Origin: Spirosoma rhododendri
GTDB lineage: Bacteria; Bacteroidota; Bacteroidia; Cytophagales; Spirosomataceae
Length of the DNA stretch: 64,000 bases
NCBI RefSeq assembly: GCF_012849055.1
Contig: NZ_CP051677.1
Coordinates: 4,417,001 to 4,481,000, forward strand
Direction: 5' to 3'
Under the pieces are notes generated by a model. The model ran no database searches and was not told where the DNA came from. It saw only the letters and a program-made list of their open reading frames with translations. Shown piece after piece: positions 1 to 8,736 of this stretch; positions within the stretch are counted from its first letter, which is position 1; each line of letters starts with the position of its first letter. Both the position numbers and the translations under genes were made by a program.

Positions 1-153
1 GAACAGGCTGAATACATTAGCAAGCTAGCCCAGCAGTACGCGCACCTGGGCTTCGACCTCGCCCCCGATTATAGCTTCGGCAAACGGCTGCCGCAGTCAG
101 TAAATACCTACGACGATTCATCAGTTACCACATCACTCGTTCCCGCGTTCTAA
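1..153 (+). CDS. C-terminal fragment of an unrecognised protein
   Basis: Frame 1 is open from the first base of the window to a TAA at 151-153, giving the last 50 residues of a protein that begins upstream. The visible tail is polar, with an Asp/Ser/Thr-rich end that closes in LVPAF, and shows no motif I recognise. It ends 11 bp before the ATG of the flavoprotein at 165, in the same direction, so the two are probably co-transcribed. Its function cannot be read from this fragment. Confidence 0.6.
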   Translation, partial: EQAEYISKLAQQYAHLGFDLAPDYSFGKRLPQSVNTYDDSSVTTSLVPAF

Positions 154-164
154 ACCCACCAACA

Positions 165-1508
165 ATGAAAACGAACCCTGTTCAGGTTCTTATCCTCGGC
201 GGAGGGTATGTCTCCGTGTGGGCCTACCGGTCGCTAGCCCGTAAACTCCGCACCGAACTGCGCCGGGGTGATGTCCAGATCACCGTTGTCTGCCCACTGA
301 CGGGTCATGCCTATCACGGCTGGACCGCCGAAACACTGACGGACATTCTTCGGGTCGAGAGTCAGGTTAGTCCACTGGCCGAACTGATGCCGCAGGCGAC
401 ATTGCTTACGGGCCGGGCAGTAGCGGTGAACACTCCCTCGAAAACAGTGCAGGTGCAACTCGCGGGAGGCCAGGAACAATGGCTGACCTACGATCATCTG
501 CTGCTGGGCATGGGCACCACCGACAGCCTGACGATTGACGGAAGCCGGGAGTTAGGTTACCAGATCAAAGACCGCGACGCCTTTCACCGCACCCACGATG
601 CGCTCTACGAACTGGTTCAGCGGGCCGCCCGAATGCCAGCACGGCAGGCGCAACAGATGTTGCGCGTAAATGTAGCGGGTGCCGGTTTTACGGGCGTCGA
701 ACTGGCTACCAACGTGGCGGAGTACCTCCAGCTGCTGGTGAAAGAGCACGACACCCTCCGGCACGTCAGCCCGACGGTTCGGCTCATCCACAGTGGAGCA
801 CATGTGCTGCCCGCTCTCGGCAACACCTGCCAGCGACTGGTCGGTTACGCGGAGCGAACCATCGACGCCTACGGTATCCAGCGCATTGCCAATCGGCGGC
901 TGGCACGCATAACGGCCATCGGTGCGCAACTCGACGACGGCACGGTGCTGGAAAGCACCATGACGATTACGACGGTGGGTCAGCAGCGGCTGGAACTTCC
1001 GGGCACGGAAGCATTTCAGCGCGACGCGCAGAACCGAATTCAGACCAATTCGTACCAGCAACTGCTCGACCATCCAACCATCTGGGGCGGTGGCGATGCC
1101 TGTCTTGTGCCGCGTATCGGGCATCAGGAGGGCAGTCCATCCAACGCGCTGTGGGCTATTAAGCATGGTGAATCAGCCGGGCGCAATATTGCCCGCGCCA
1201 TCCGGCAGCAGTCGTTGAAGCCATTCCGTTTTCGGGGTATGGGCGAAACGGCCAGCCTGGGCGTCGGGAAAGCCATCCTGGAACTCTACGGGGTGCAGGC
1301 GACCGGTTGGCTGGCCTGGACCATCCGGCTACTTTTCTTTCATTACTTCATCCCCAGCCGCCGGGTCATGCGCTCCTCGATCAACGACTGGCTGTTTCTG
1401 TTCACCAAACGGCAGCGGATCGGCCTGTGGCTCAGAAAGCAACCCCGTCCCGAACAAGCCACCCATGACCTGGCGCTGACCACGCCCAGGCTGGATCGGG
1501 CAGCATAG
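165..1508 (+). CDS. NAD(P)/FAD-dependent oxidoreductase, NDH-2-like
   Basis: This 447-residue two-dinucleotide-binding flavoprotein resembles type II NADH:quinone dehydrogenases and related pyridine nucleotide-disulfide oxidoreductases. The N-terminal FAD-binding Rossmann motif is GGGYVSVWAYRSL (about 13-25), the second, NAD(P)H-binding motif is GAGFTGVELA (about 170-180), and a late FAD contact GGGDAC lies near residue 308. No redox-active CxxC is seen, which separates it from thioredoxin-reductase-like enzymes. Residues about 385-430 are hydrophobic and amphipathic (WLAWTIRLLFFHYFIPS), the kind of tail that attaches NDH-2 to the inner membrane. It probably passes electrons from NAD(P)H to quinone. 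The substrate is inferred from fold and tail only. It follows an unknown gene by 11 bp and ends before a strong terminator. Confidence 0.8.
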   Translation: MKTNPVQVLILGGGYVSVWAYRSLARKLRTELRRGDVQITVVCPLTGHAYHGWTAETLTDILRVESQVSPLAELMPQATLLTGRAVAVNTPSKTVQVQLAGGQEQWLTYDHLLLGMGTTDSLTIDGSRELGYQIKDRDAFHRTHDALYELVQRAARMPARQAQQMLRVNVAGAGFTGVELATNVAEYLQLLVKEHDTLRHVSPTVRLIHSGAHVLPALGNTCQRLVGYAERTIDAYGIQRIANRRLARITAIGAQLDDGTVLESTMTITTVGQQRLELPGTEAFQRDAQNRIQTNSYQQLLDHPTIWGGGDACLVPRIGHQEGSPSNALWAIKHGESAGRNIARAIRQQSLKPFRFRGMGETASLGVGKAILELYGVQATGWLAWTIRLLFFHYFIPSRRVMRSSINDWLFLFTKRQRIGLWLRKQPRPEQATHDLALTTPRLDRAA

Positions 1509-1529
1509 ACCGGGCTACGTTTCGATAGC

Positions 1530-1573
1530 AACGAAGGCTTCATTTCCACTGGAAGTGAAGCCTTCGTTTTTGT
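1530..1573 (+). terminator. Intrinsic terminator after the NDH-2-like gene
   Basis: Two 18-nt arms (1530-1547 and 1551-1568) pair with a single G-U-type mismatch around a 3-nt loop and run into a T-rich tract (TTTTTGTT). It lies 22 bp past the stop at 1508 and separates this unit from the GH20 gene. Confidence 0.85.
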
Positions 1574-1625
1574 TAAAACCACTACGGCACTCAGTGATCA
1601 TCATATTTTAAAAAAGTTTAATTTA

Positions 1626-1633
1626 TATCTTTG
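1626..1633 (+). promoter_or_regulatory. -7 box TATCTTTG upstream of the GH20 gene
   Basis: TATCTTTG matches the Bacteroidota -7 consensus TAnnTTTG exactly, 94 bp upstream of the ATG at 1728, in an AT-rich stretch following the terminator. No clear TTTG -33 element is seen. A 5' leader of roughly 85-90 nt is implied. Confidence 0.55.
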
Positions 1634-1727
1634 GTAGCCGATTTTCATCCCGACAAACCTACGTTGGCCGGTACACAGCACCCGGTATCACCAGCCAGTC
1701 TAACTCAACCAGCGGGTCACGTTTTGT

Positions 1728-4010
1728 ATGCTTCGATTTTATTCATCTTTACTGGCTGTTCTGGTCTGCGCAGCGTCCGTGCAGGCTCAGACCCCGGCGC
1801 AGCGGTATCCGCTCATTCCCTACCCAACATCGCTCAGCCCGGCTACCGGTCAGTTTACGATTACCGCCAAAACGCCCGTCGTTTCGGTTGATAAGCGGTT
1901 CAGCAACGAAGCTGGTCAGTTACGAACGCTAATCGAAGCAGGTCTTGGCCAAAAGCTGCCTATGACGGGTACCGGGCCGCGCATTGTTCTGCAACACGAC
2001 CCATCGGTGACGGCGGCTGAGGGCTATGCGCTGACGATTACGCCCCAGCTGGTGACGCTGAAAGCCGCGCAGCCGGTCGGGATGTTCCGCGCCGTGCAGA
2101 CCATCCGTCAGTTATTGCCCGTGGGTATCGAGAAGCCGGGTAAGGCCGTTGCTTCACTAACGCTGCCCGCCGTCACGATTCAGGACCAACCGACCTACGA
2201 TTGGCGGGGGATGCACCTCGACGTGTCGCGGCATTTCTTTTCGCTCGACTACCTCCGTGCCTACATCGACCGGATGGCGCTGTATAAGTTCAACAAATTC
2301 CACCTCCACCTCACCGACGATCAGGGCTGGCGGCTGGAGATAAAAGCCTACCCCAAACTGACGAGCGAAGGTGCTTTTCGGACCTACAACAACCAGGATT
2401 CGGTGGTGCTGAAACGCGCCCTGACCAACCCCGACTTCGACCTCCCAAAAAAATTCCTGCGGCAGCAGAACGGCAAAACTGAGTACGGGGGCTTCTACAC
2501 GCAGGCGCAGATCCGCGAGCTGATCGCCTACGCAGCCGCCCGACACATCGAGATCATCCCCGAAATCGACATGCCGGGACACCTGAGCGCAGCCATCAAC
2601 GCCTATCCGATGCTGAGTTGCACCGGGCAGTCGGGTTGGGGCAAGACGTTTTCGGTACCCATCTGCCCCTGCAACGAGCCGACCTACACGTTTATGGAAA
2701 CGGTGTTGAGCGAGGTAATCGCCCTGTTTCCGAGTCAGTACGTTCACATCGGGGCCGATGAAGTGGAGAAGTCGACCTGGGCGCAGACACCAGCCTGTCA
2801 GGAGTTGATGAAGCGCGAGGGCATCAAAAACGTTGAGGAGCTGCAAAGCTATTTCGTGCATCGCATCGAGCGGTTCGTGCAGTCGAAAGGCAAGAAACTC
2901 ATGGTCTGGGACGACGCGCTCGAAGGGGGCCTGAAACCGTCGACGGCCGTCATGTACTGGCGTAGCTGGGTAAAAGATGCCCCGCAGAAAGCCGCCCGCA
3001 ACGGCAACGACGTGGTGATGACACCCGTCAGCACGCTGTACTTCGACAGCCCGCCGGGTAGTCAGTCGGTGGAGAACGTGTACAAACTGGCGGTCGTGCC
3101 GGAGGATGTTACAACCCAGCAGACGCAGCAGTTTCTGGGCGCGCAGGCCAACCTCTGGACCGAATACATCCCGACCGAAAACCGCGCCGATTACATGACC
3201 ATGCCCCGCATGACGGCCCTTTCGGAAGTAGTCTGGACGGGTAAAAAAGACTACCCGTCGTTTCAGCAACGGCTCCTGTCCCACCTCCTGCGGATGGAGC
3301 AGATGGGCATTCACTACCGCCTGCCCGACCTGACGGGTTTCGCCGAAGAAAACGTCTTTGTCGACAAGGCCACCCTCCGCATCCGCAAACCCCTCGACAG
3401 CTACATCCTCCGCTACACCACCGACGGCTCGCAGCCCCAGACGACCTCGCCTACCCTACCCGACGGCCTGGTGATCGACAAGCCTCAGACCGTCAGTGTG
3501 GCCGCCTTTACGCCCTCGGGTGTGCGGGGCGACGTCTACACGCTTCGCTATCAGCAGCAGGACTACGCCAAGCCCGTCGCGGTGGGCACGTCGAAAGCAG
3601 GGCTACAGGTCAGCTATTTCAAGAAAGCCTTTAAGTCGGTGAAGGAAATGACAGATCTGAAAGCCGACAGTATGTTCACGGCGGCTAATCTCGTCGTGCC
3701 GCCGTCGGTCAATGCGCCGAGCTTTGGTCTGCAATACCGGGGCTTTCTGACGGTGCCGGAAACGGGCGTTTACAGCTTCTTCTACACCTGCGACGATGGG
3801 GGCGTTCTGCACATCGCCGACCGGCTCGTCGTTGACAACGACGGCAACCACTTCCCCATCGAAAAAAGCGGGCAGGTGGCCCTCAGCAAAGGCGCGCACC
3901 CGTTCTCCGCCGACTTCATCGAGGGCGGTGGCGGCTTCACACTCAAACTCAAATACAGCCTCAACGGCTCCGCCCCGCAGGACATCCCCGACAGTTGGTT
4001 TACCCGTTAA
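1728..4010 (+). CDS. Secreted beta-N-acetylhexosaminidase, GH20, with PA14 domain
   Basis: This 760-residue exo-hydrolase is expected to remove terminal GlcNAc/GalNAc from chitooligosaccharides or glycans. A signal peptide (MLRFYSSLLAVLVCAASVQA) is followed by the GH20b N-terminal domain (about 27-150) and the catalytic TIM barrel (about 155-510). The barrel carries the paired catalytic acids Asp344-Glu345 in HIGADEVEKSTW, the substrate-assisted mechanism signature. After the barrel come a chitobiase C-terminal-like beta domain (about 540-605, with YTTDGSQP) and a PA14 module (about 615-760, GVYSFFYTCDDGG) likely to bind sugar. The lead enzymatic residues are intact. It is preceded by a good -7 box, and its TAA stop sits inside a long perfect inverted repeat. 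No SusC/SusD pair is next to it. Confidence 0.93.
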   Translation: MLRFYSSLLAVLVCAASVQAQTPAQRYPLIPYPTSLSPATGQFTITAKTPVVSVDKRFSNEAGQLRTLIEAGLGQKLPMTGTGPRIVLQHDPSVTAAEGYALTITPQLVTLKAAQPVGMFRAVQTIRQLLPVGIEKPGKAVASLTLPAVTIQDQPTYDWRGMHLDVSRHFFSLDYLRAYIDRMALYKFNKFHLHLTDDQGWRLEIKAYPKLTSEGAFRTYNNQDSVVLKRALTNPDFDLPKKFLRQQNGKTEYGGFYTQAQIRELIAYAAARHIEIIPEIDMPGHLSAAINAYPMLSCTGQSGWGKTFSVPICPCNEPTYTFMETVLSEVIALFPSQYVHIGADEVEKSTWAQTPACQELMKREGIKNVEELQSYFVHRIERFVQSKGKKLMVWDDALEGGLKPSTAVMYWRSWVKDAPQKAARNGNDVVMTPVSTLYFDSPPGSQSVENVYKLAVVPEDVTTQQTQQFLGAQANLWTEYIPTENRADYMTMPRMTALSEVVWTGKKDYPSFQQRLLSHLLRMEQMGIHYRLPDLTGFAEENVFVDKATLRIRKPLDSYILRYTTDGSQPQTTSPTLPDGLVIDKPQTVSVAAFTPSGVRGDVYTLRYQQQDYAKPVAVGTSKAGLQVSYFKKAFKSVKEMTDLKADSMFTAANLVVPPSVNAPSFGLQYRGFLTVPETGVYSFFYTCDDGGVLHIADRLVVDNDGNHFPIEKSGQVALSKGAHPFSADFIEGGGGFTLKLKYSLNGSAPQDIPDSWFTR

Positions 4011-4060
4011 CAATAGCAGTCTCGGACAGTGTTGTCCGAGACTGCTATTGTTAACGGGTA
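4001..4060. repeat. Perfect 28-bp-arm inverted repeat containing the GH20 stop codon
   Basis: Arms 4001-4028 and 4033-4060 are exact reverse complements around the loop GTGT. The left arm includes the last codons and TAA stop of the GH20 gene (4008-4010). No T-tract follows, so it is not a canonical intrinsic terminator, although a stem this long would protect or end the transcript. It also marks the left edge of the AT-rich islet. Confidence 0.9.
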
Positions 4061-4263
4061 AGTGTATCTCTACACTTCAAGTCTATGAACTATTTGCTTT
4101 ATGTTATAACATTAAAATTTAATATTTTTTAGCCAAATAATACAATATGTTACATATTCATAGATTCTAGCGATAATATTACAATTTATAACAAATGTCA
4201 CATGGTAATTCTTGACATATTGCTTATTTTGCCATTTAGCTACTAACCAACTTACTTATCACA

Positions 4264-6129
4264 ATGGCTGATTATTCGCTAGACACAGGCAAAAAATACA
4301 TAATGGACATTTTCGCTTCTGACCGTTTTTATAACATACCAGATTATCAAAGAGCATATGTCTGGGGTAACGAACAAATAGTAGATCTTTTAGAAGATAT
4401 AAGTAATGCTCTAGGTCAGGATGGGAAACAGGGAGAAAAAAAGGAATACTTTCTAGGCTGTATGATATGGAATACCAAATACATAAAAGAAGCAAATATT
4501 GAATACGCCTGTCAAGATATCTTAGATGGACAACAAAGATTTATAACAATTTATATTTTACAAGCGGTAATTAGAGACATTTCAAAAAGTGATGATTTAA
4601 AGAAGGACGTCTTGGAGCGGATGCAGCAGAAAGGTAATATATATAAGGGAATACCAGAGAGGAATAGAATAGAGTTCCAAATCAGAAACGACAAAGACTT
4701 CATAGATAAATTTATTATAAAAGATGGAGGAACTTTGAAAGAGATGGAATTAAGTGATCTGATAAAAGACAAAGATGAGAGTATTTCTACAAGAAATATG
4801 GCAAAGGCTATTAATTTTATTAAGGAATGGTGGTTAGAAAAAGAGATGGAAATAGATAGTGATGCTCTATTCCAACAACATTTATCAAGTTTTTACATAT
4901 ACTTATCAACGAAAGTCTTAGCTCTATTCCTAGCAACCTCTGATAATCTCGACGATGCTTATAACTTATTTACAGTGCTAAATAGTCGAGGAGTACAATT
5001 ACAATCTAGTGATATATTGAGAGCGCAAAACCTTCGAGTCATAAACGATGAAAAACTAAGAAAAAAATATGCATCTAATTGGGAAGAGTATGAGAATAGT
5101 GTAAGTGCACCCTATAAGTCTTTTGACGAATTCTTGTGGGCTATGGTTTACATAAAAATGAAATACAGAAGCGATGATAACCAAAGCCTCATCAGAGCAT
5201 TCGATTTCATGTACAGTAAACAGAATCTATTAGAGAAAGGCAGCTCGACTTTTGACTTCATAGGAAGATACATTAAACATCTTGAAGTAATAAATAGCAA
5301 TAATTTTCAAGAGCAATCTGGTAGTGGGAACTGTTTCTCTAACATAAATTATATACTAACTACCACATTTAGTAACATATATATGGTTCCGCTTATGCAT
5401 TACAGAGAGTGCTTTGGCGAATATGGTATAGTAGAGTTCATTATAAAGATAGATAATCTTTATTCCGCTTACTGGTTGTTGGATAACAGAAATATTCAGT
5501 CTAGAACTTTTATCATACTTCGACGCATGGAAGAAATAAAGAAAGAACAGAATAATAACAAAATTGCCGCCGATCAATTTTTAATTGATCCAACGTTACA
5601 ATATGACTATGTAGACGACAAAGCTTCTACAGCTATAAACATTAATAATTTATTTCGAATAATAGATGAAGAAAAATGGGGCGCGTTCTCAGGAACAAAA
5701 GTTAACAAAACTAGATATCTACTATTAAAACTAGACTTAATACTTAGTAACATTAATACACATTTATTTTTTAGCAAAAACTCTGCTTCGCTTGAGCATT
5801 TAATGCCTCAGAAAGTAGAAGGTACGAGTTGGGATATAGAAAAAGACAGTCATTCAGAATGGTTACACAGGATTGGAAACGTTGTACTTGTTGATAGAAG
5901 GAAAAACGCTTCACTTAGCAATTCACCATATTCTACCAAAAGACAAAAATTTCAAGGTGCTTTTGAAGCGAGGGCCAATACTAACCACGTGTTTTTCAAA
6001 TATAATGATTGGAACATTGACAACATAAAGAGCAACCATAACAGAATAGTGAGTTTGTTAAAAGAGTACTATTCAGGAAACAGCTTAAAAACGTTAAAAG
6101 ACCTCAATAAGAAGACAGAAGCTATCTGA
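4264..6129 (+). CDS. DUF262/DUF1524 protein, GmrSD-like nuclease
   Basis: This 621-residue protein has the two-part layout of GmrSD/BrxU-type modification-dependent restriction enzymes. The N-terminal DUF262 (ParB/sulfiredoxin-like, NTP-using) half shows IPDYQRAYVWGNEQI (about 18-32) and DGQQRFITIYILQAV (about 87-101). The C-terminal DUF1524 (HNH-like) half has LEHLMPQ (about 517-523), then LHRIGNVVLVDRRKNASLSN with the family's GN...N...SN pattern. The gene is strikingly AT-rich and Lys/Asn/Ile-rich compared with all neighbours, and stands alone between a long inverted repeat and a terminator, which is what one expects of a horizontally acquired defence gene. A weak -7-like box TTATTTTG (one mismatch) lies at 4224-4231. 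Cleavage of modified phage DNA is inferred from the family. Confidence 0.85.
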   Translation: MADYSLDTGKKYIMDIFASDRFYNIPDYQRAYVWGNEQIVDLLEDISNALGQDGKQGEKKEYFLGCMIWNTKYIKEANIEYACQDILDGQQRFITIYILQAVIRDISKSDDLKKDVLERMQQKGNIYKGIPERNRIEFQIRNDKDFIDKFIIKDGGTLKEMELSDLIKDKDESISTRNMAKAINFIKEWWLEKEMEIDSDALFQQHLSSFYIYLSTKVLALFLATSDNLDDAYNLFTVLNSRGVQLQSSDILRAQNLRVINDEKLRKKYASNWEEYENSVSAPYKSFDEFLWAMVYIKMKYRSDDNQSLIRAFDFMYSKQNLLEKGSSTFDFIGRYIKHLEVINSNNFQEQSGSGNCFSNINYILTTTFSNIYMVPLMHYRECFGEYGIVEFIIKIDNLYSAYWLLDNRNIQSRTFIILRRMEEIKKEQNNNKIAADQFLIDPTLQYDYVDDKASTAININNLFRIIDEEKWGAFSGTKVNKTRYLLLKLDLILSNINTHLFFSKNSASLEHLMPQKVEGTSWDIEKDSHSEWLHRIGNVVLVDRRKNASLSNSPYSTKRQKFQGAFEARANTNHVFFKYNDWNIDNIKSNHNRIVSLLKEYYSGNSLKTLKDLNKKTEAI

Positions 6130-6289
6130 CCACGATTCTAACGCCACCGTTTGAGATTCCTCTTAACTATTAAGTCTGTGAAATTCAAATAAAATAAGTC
6201 ACTTAAGTAAAGGCACACTTTATGCTCAAGCACAATTCCAATATTTTTACCCTACAGGACACACCCGACACCTAATTTACTCCTTAGTA

Positions 6290-6326
6290 AAAACGGCTCA
6301 GGATACTATCCGGAGCCGTTTTGCTT
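6290..6326. terminator. Bidirectional terminator between DUF262 gene and AraC gene
   Basis: AAAACGGCTC (6290-6299) pairs with GAGCCGTTTT (6313-6322) around a loop that can itself pair (GGAT/ATCC). A/T tracts on both sides let it serve the convergent genes ending at 6129 and 6361. The preceding 160 bp (6130-6289) is AT-rich and holds nothing else recognisable. Confidence 0.75.
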
Positions 6327-6360
6327 ATTGCTACTCTGCTGGCAACCACAGCCGGTTTTA

Positions 6361-7269
6361 TTAGTTGAACGACGTTCTAAAGGCCAGGGGTGTCTGCTGG
6401 GTTCTGGTCTTAAACAACTTGCTGAACGAAGGCAGGTGCTCGAAACCCAGCTCGTACGCTATCTCGCTAACGGTCAGATCCGTAGTCGATAGTTTTTCTT
6501 TCGCTTTCTCGATCAGTTTATCGTGAATGTGCTGCTGGGTAGTTTGCCCTGTCAAGACGCGCAGCAGATTACTCAGGTATTTTGGCGACAGATTCAGCTG
6601 TTCGGCCACGTATCTGACGGTCGGCAATCCCCTGTCGGCCAGATCAGTATGGGCAAACCACGTATCCAGCAACGTCTCCAGCCGGTCGAGTATCTGATGA
6701 GCCGCTTTATCGCGCGTCAGGAACTGACGATGGTAAAACCGGTCGGCGTAGTTCAGCAAGGTTTCGATGTGCGAGATGATGATGGGCTTGCTGAACGCGT
6801 CGATATTGGCCTCGCATTCCTGTCTGATATTCTGCATGATCGCACTCACAACGGCTTCCTCTTTTTCCGACAGCCACAGGGTTTCGTTGAGCGAATAATC
6901 CCAGAAATCGTAGTGCCTGATGGTTTTAGCCAGCGTCGTGTTCCAGATAAAATCGGGATGGATGTACATGACCCAGCCCGATTTCGTCGTCGCTTCGTCT
7001 TTATTGTCGACCGTCATGCTGAACACCTGATTGGGCGCGATAAACGACATAACACCGTCGTTGAAATCGAACGATTGCTGCCCGTACTTCACCCGGACGT
7101 TGCTCATCCGCTTCACCGCGATGGAATAAAAATTCATCGTCATGTTGACCGGCTCATCATGGTTAGCGTGCGGAACGGTACCCACGTCGAGTACGCTGAT
7201 GAGCGGGTGCTGCGGGGCCGGTATCGCGAGGGAGCGGTAAAAATCGCTGATCGACTTGAACGACTTCAT
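6361..7269 (-). CDS. AraC-family transcriptional regulator
   Basis: This 302-residue regulator has an N-terminal cupin-like sensor region (about 30-150, including SFIAPNQVF) and a C-terminal AraC DNA-binding domain (about 205-302). The second helix-turn-helix reads VSEIAYELGFEHLPSFSKLF and is followed by KTRTQQTPLAFR. It overlaps the upstream oxidoreductase by 4 bp (ATGA), so the two are translated as a pair from one transcript. Two direct 12-bp repeats spaced 21 bp upstream of the pair are the obvious candidate operators, suggesting autoregulation and control of the oxidoreductase. The inducer is unknown. Confidence 0.88.
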   Translation of the reverse strand: MKSFKSISDFYRSLAIPAPQHPLISVLDVGTVPHANHDEPVNMTMNFYSIAVKRMSNVRVKYGQQSFDFNDGVMSFIAPNQVFSMTVDNKDEATTKSGWVMYIHPDFIWNTTLAKTIRHYDFWDYSLNETLWLSEKEEAVVSAIMQNIRQECEANIDAFSKPIIISHIETLLNYADRFYHRQFLTRDKAAHQILDRLETLLDTWFAHTDLADRGLPTVRYVAEQLNLSPKYLSNLLRVLTGQTTQQHIHDKLIEKAKEKLSTTDLTVSEIAYELGFEHLPSFSKLFKTRTQQTPLAFRTSFN

Positions 7270-8240
7270 GCTTCGTTGTCGGCTTTAACTACGTCCAGAA
7301 CAAGTTTGCCACGGGTGTGCCAGCGTTCGCTTTCGCGGTGCGCCTGAGCGACCTCATCCAGCGGAAACACCTTGCTGATGAATACCTTTACCTCACCTGC
7401 GTCGATCAGCCGGGCTATCTGCTCCAGCCACTCCCGGCGGGGCTGGTTGGCCGCCAGTTCACCCGTCGCCTGCCTGGTGGCAAGGGCATTCAGCACCTCA
7501 TCCGTAAATGGCAGGTCGGTGTTGACACTGACGAATATACCGCCTTCTTTCAATGTATTGACCAACTTTACCCGCTCTTTGTTGTCGCGAAGGGGCGACG
7601 CGTCAAGCACCACGTCCACGTCCTGTACCCACTCGTCGACAGGCTGGGTGGTGTAGTCGATTACGGCATCGGCTCCGAGTTCGTTGAGAAAGTCCTGATT
7701 CCGGGCCGATGCCACCGCGATTACATAGGCACCTGTTGCTCTGGCGAACTGCACGGCGAAACTACCGACCCCACCCGATGCCCCCGTAATCAGGATGCGC
7801 TGCCCCGACTCAAGTTTCCCGTATTCGTACATCCCCGTCCAGGCGGTCAGCGCGGCCAACGGCACCGCAGCCGCTTCCGTGAAGCTCAGCCGCTGGGGTT
7901 TCAGAGCAAACTGGCTGGCTTTGGCCGCGCAATACTCAGCGTAGGTACCGTTGCTGAAGAAATTAGCCAGTCCGTACACGGCATCGCCCTTCTGGAAGCC
8001 CGTTACGTCACTACCTGCTTCTTCCACAATACCGGCCCCATCGCAACCCAGTGTCATCGGCAGGGTCAGGAAAGACCGTATCCCTTCGTTGGCCCCGTTG
8101 CGAATCACCCAGTCGACTGGGTTCACACTGCTGGCATACACACGCACTAATACCTCATCCGGCGCGGGAACAGGCCGTTCGATTTCCTCTACTGTCAGCA
8201 CATCAGCCCCGCCAAATTCATGAATTCTTACGGCTTTCAT
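7266..8240 (-). CDS. Zinc-free NADP-dependent oxidoreductase (quinone oxidoreductase-like)
   Basis: This 324-residue medium-chain dehydrogenase/reductase is of the quinone-oxidoreductase type. The GroES-like N-terminal domain (about 1-120) contains LGCDGAGIVEEAG but lacks the zinc ligands of alcohol dehydrogenases. The Rossmann domain has the nucleotide-binding motif ITGASGGVGSFAVQFARATGA (about 150-170). It probably reduces quinones or reactive enones using NADPH. The protein ends in the overlapping start of the AraC regulator, and such QOR-regulator pairs often answer electrophile or xenobiotic stress, though that role is only inferred here. Confidence 0.86.
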   Translation of the reverse strand: MKAVRIHEFGGADVLTVEEIERPVPAPDEVLVRVYASSVNPVDWVIRNGANEGIRSFLTLPMTLGCDGAGIVEEAGSDVTGFQKGDAVYGLANFFSNGTYAEYCAAKASQFALKPQRLSFTEAAAVPLAALTAWTGMYEYGKLESGQRILITGASGGVGSFAVQFARATGAYVIAVASARNQDFLNELGADAVIDYTTQPVDEWVQDVDVVLDASPLRDNKERVKLVNTLKEGGIFVSVNTDLPFTDEVLNALATRQATGELAANQPRREWLEQIARLIDAGEVKVFISKVFPLDEVAQAHRESERWHTRGKLVLDVVKADNEA

Positions 8241-8263
8241 ACATATCTGTTTTGGTTACGACA

Positions 8264-8271
8264 CAAAGGTC
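8264..8271 (-). promoter_or_regulatory. Candidate -7 box for the oxidoreductase-araC pair
   Basis: Read on the minus strand the sequence is GACCTTTG, one mismatch from TAnnTTTG, 23 bp upstream of the ATG at 8240. Its position relative to the direct repeats at 8293-8325 supports a regulated promoter. Confidence 0.4.
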
Positions 8272-8292
8272 GTAAGCCCCAGCGCGACAGAT

Positions 8293-8346
8293 TTAGCCGA
8301 AACACCGTATGTGTTAGCCGAAACAACCGTAGCCTCAGTGTTAGCC
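8293..8346 (-). promoter_or_regulatory. Direct-repeat operator candidates TTAGCCGAAACA
   Basis: TTAGCCGAAACA occurs at 8293-8304 and again, identically, at 8314-8325, exactly 21 bp apart (two helical turns). A shorter GTGTTAGCC copy follows at 8338-8346. Spacing and direct orientation match how AraC proteins bind paired half-sites. The proximal copy would overlap the -33 region of the promoter for the oxidoreductase-regulator pair. The rest of the space up to the kinase start at 8737 holds no supported gene. Confidence 0.6.
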
Positions 8347-8736
8347 AATATCGCTAATTCATACGGGCTAAGACCGGAATGGGCCAGTCCTTTATCTGCC
8401 AGTTGTCATGCGGGTTAGCCACAGTAACTTGTTGGCTTGTCTTGTTATCCAGATCACTTTTCGGCACCGACATTCAGCAGCTTCCGGGTTTTCTGAACGA
8501 TATACCCATCGTTTCAACGGCAGCCGGGTCGGCGGCTGTACCGCCTTCGATAACCACGCGGGGGTACCTGCGCGCGAAACTCGTTACAACAGGCCGTTTC
8601 AGCTGCTCACCAGGCTGAAGCGGCCCGGCCGTTACCGATCAAACCGCTTCCGGTTACGAACAACCTGTCTGTTCAACTGGCTAGTTGACCAACAATGGCC
8701 TGATTGATTAACTTGCGATATAAAACTTGTACTTCG

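Noticed and set aside
8379..8707. Two small plus-strand open frames before the kinase gene
   Set aside because: No motif, odd composition, overlapping frames and no -7 box. They read through the space upstream of the kinase start.
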